Assembly (NCBI GenBank): GCA_005879245.1
Contig: VBLA01000213.1
Coordinates: 1-6,698, forward strand
Source: Deltaproteobacteria bacterium
GTDB lineage: Bacteria; Desulfobacterota; Binatia; DP-6
Direction: 5' to 3'
Length of the DNA: 6,698 bases
In this document: positions 6,190-6,698 of the stretch, one piece after another
Layout: the number at the start of each line of letters is the position of its first letter
Position numbering within the stretch: the first letter of the stretch is position 1
Notes under the pieces: model-generated
What the model was told of the DNA's origin: nothing
What the model saw: the letters and a program-made list of their open reading frames with translations, nothing else
The model's database searches: none
Translations under genes and position numbers: made by a program

Positions 6190-6698
6190 GACGAGGAGCG
6201 TGGGGCGGCGAGCTCGCGCAGGCGCGCCGGCGCCCGTGCGAGCGAGGCCTGATCGCCGATCGCCTCGGCGAGCGGCACGAAGGCGCGCCACGCGGCGACG
6301 GCGTCGGTCTCGGCGCCGGTCGCGAAGAGCGCGATGGCGAGCTGGTAGTGGGCCCCGTAGTGGGTGGGCACGGCGGCGAGCGCCGCGCGATAGCGAGCCG
6401 CGGCGCGCGCCGAGTCGCCGAGCCGATAGTGGTAGAGGACCCCGGCGTCCATGGCCGCGTCCGTGAGCGTCGGATCGGCGGCGAGCGCCCCGTCGTAGGC
6501 CGCGGCCGCGTCCGCCCAGCGCTCGCCCTGCTCGAGGAGCCGGCCCTGCTGCATCCAGGCATCGACGGCCTGCGGATCGATGTCCGTCGTGCGCCGCGCC
6601 TCGTCGATGGCCTCGTCGCGTCGCCCGAGCGCTTCGAGCGCGGCGGCGCGGTAGAGGTGCGGGAGGGCGAGGCCGGGATTGCACCGCACGCCCTCGTC
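5907..6698 (-). CDS. Tetratricopeptide repeat protein, C-terminal part (runs in from right edge; 3' end doubtful)
   Basis: The frame is open from the right edge, and its first codons (DEGVRCNPGLALPHLYRAAA) already lie inside a repeat, so the protein starts beyond the window. Four TPR units of about 34 residues can be seen, counted from the first codon: about 11-42 (LEALGRRDEAIDEA, ending IDP), 44-76 (QGRLLEQGERWADAAAAY, ending ADP), 78-111 (LYHYRLGDSARAAARY, ending AVP) and 114-149 (LAIALFATGAETDAVAAW). TPR arrays form helical scaffolds for protein binding. Repeat-like sequence ends with LARAPARLRELAA near 6205. After that the frame continues 282 bases into the radical SAM gene as a serine- and arginine-rich tail without coding bias. 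None of the three frames has a stop near the end of the repeats. The true 3' end is therefore either this long overlap, or the TPR array was continuous with the radical SAM frame and a single-base indel near the CCCC run (6202-6205) separated them. Confidence 0.7.
   Translation of the reverse strand, partial: DEGVRCNPGLALPHLYRAAALEALGRRDEAIDEARRTTDIDPQAVDAWMQQGRLLEQGERWADAAAAYDGALAADPTLTDAAMDAGVLYHYRLGDSARAAARYRAALAAVPTHYGAHYQLAIALFATGAETDAVAAWRAFVPLAEAIGDQASLARAPARLRELAAPRSSSWRRSGSSSSTPRIGPSPTLRCSASSSCRSGRTRSPPIWRRFPTWRWSSSTSGSSPSRRPARRTSFSSPGSTRTTRPSSRRAPHSRPSSPRRAA

Noticed and set aside
4147..6252. A 701-residue plus-strand open frame
   Set aside because: It is antisense to the radical SAM and DoxX genes. 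Its Glu/Arg/Ala-rich composition is what a GC-rich gene gives on the opposite strand, and the minus-strand motifs (CxxxCxxC, DoxX blocks) are unambiguous.
6190..6684. Upstream extension of the radical SAM frame to about 740 residues
   Set aside because: The extra 165 residues are Arg/Ala-rich shadow of the TPR frame and carry no repeat or domain, so the start was kept at 6189.

Overview
The window is GC-rich (about 70% G+C in the gene-dense parts; 42 of 60 bases in a sample at 6421-6480). Genes are closely packed and their third codon positions are almost all G or C. The mix of a TPR protein, a B12-type radical SAM enzyme, DoxX, MFS, SIMPL, nitroreductase and LysE genes fits a free-living, high-GC, soil or sediment bacterium, perhaps of the broad deltaproteobacterial/Myxococcota/Binatota type. 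That placement is an impression; nothing here fixes the taxon. No rRNA, tRNA, CRISPR array, insertion sequence or phage gene was seen.

Nearly everything is transcribed on the minus strand, so the genes are read from right to left. Cluster A (6698 to 4024) begins with the C-terminal part of a TPR protein entering from beyond the right edge. A 575-residue B12-binding-type radical SAM protein and a small DoxX membrane protein follow. The TPR-to-radical SAM junction is odd: the TPR frame has no stop until 282 bases inside the radical SAM gene, so the two either overlap deeply or were once one reading frame.

The middle (about 3140 to 3980) differs. It is less GC-rich (58-62% in two sampled 60-base stretches) and has a gene-poor stretch of nearly 400 bases. 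It also holds the only plus-strand gene, a phosphatase-like protein with an intact C-x5-R loop. Its recognisable domain starts upstream of any usable start codon and directly after a stop, so it looks 5'-truncated.

Cluster B (3167 to 1) starts with a good promoter-like sequence so close to the MFS start that the mRNA would have almost no leader. The MFS transporter is followed 43 bases later by a secreted SIMPL-domain protein with a perfect Shine-Dalgarno. Then come a possible small single-span membrane protein, a nitroreductase-family flavoprotein, and a LysE/RhtB-type exporter whose GTG start overlaps the nitroreductase stop (GTGA), which suggests translational coupling. The LysE gene leaves through the left edge.

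I see no convincing undescribed multi-gene system. The points most worth following up are the TPR/radical SAM junction, the truncated phosphatase in an atypical island, the leaderless-looking MFS transcript, and the small membrane ORF supported by codon bias.
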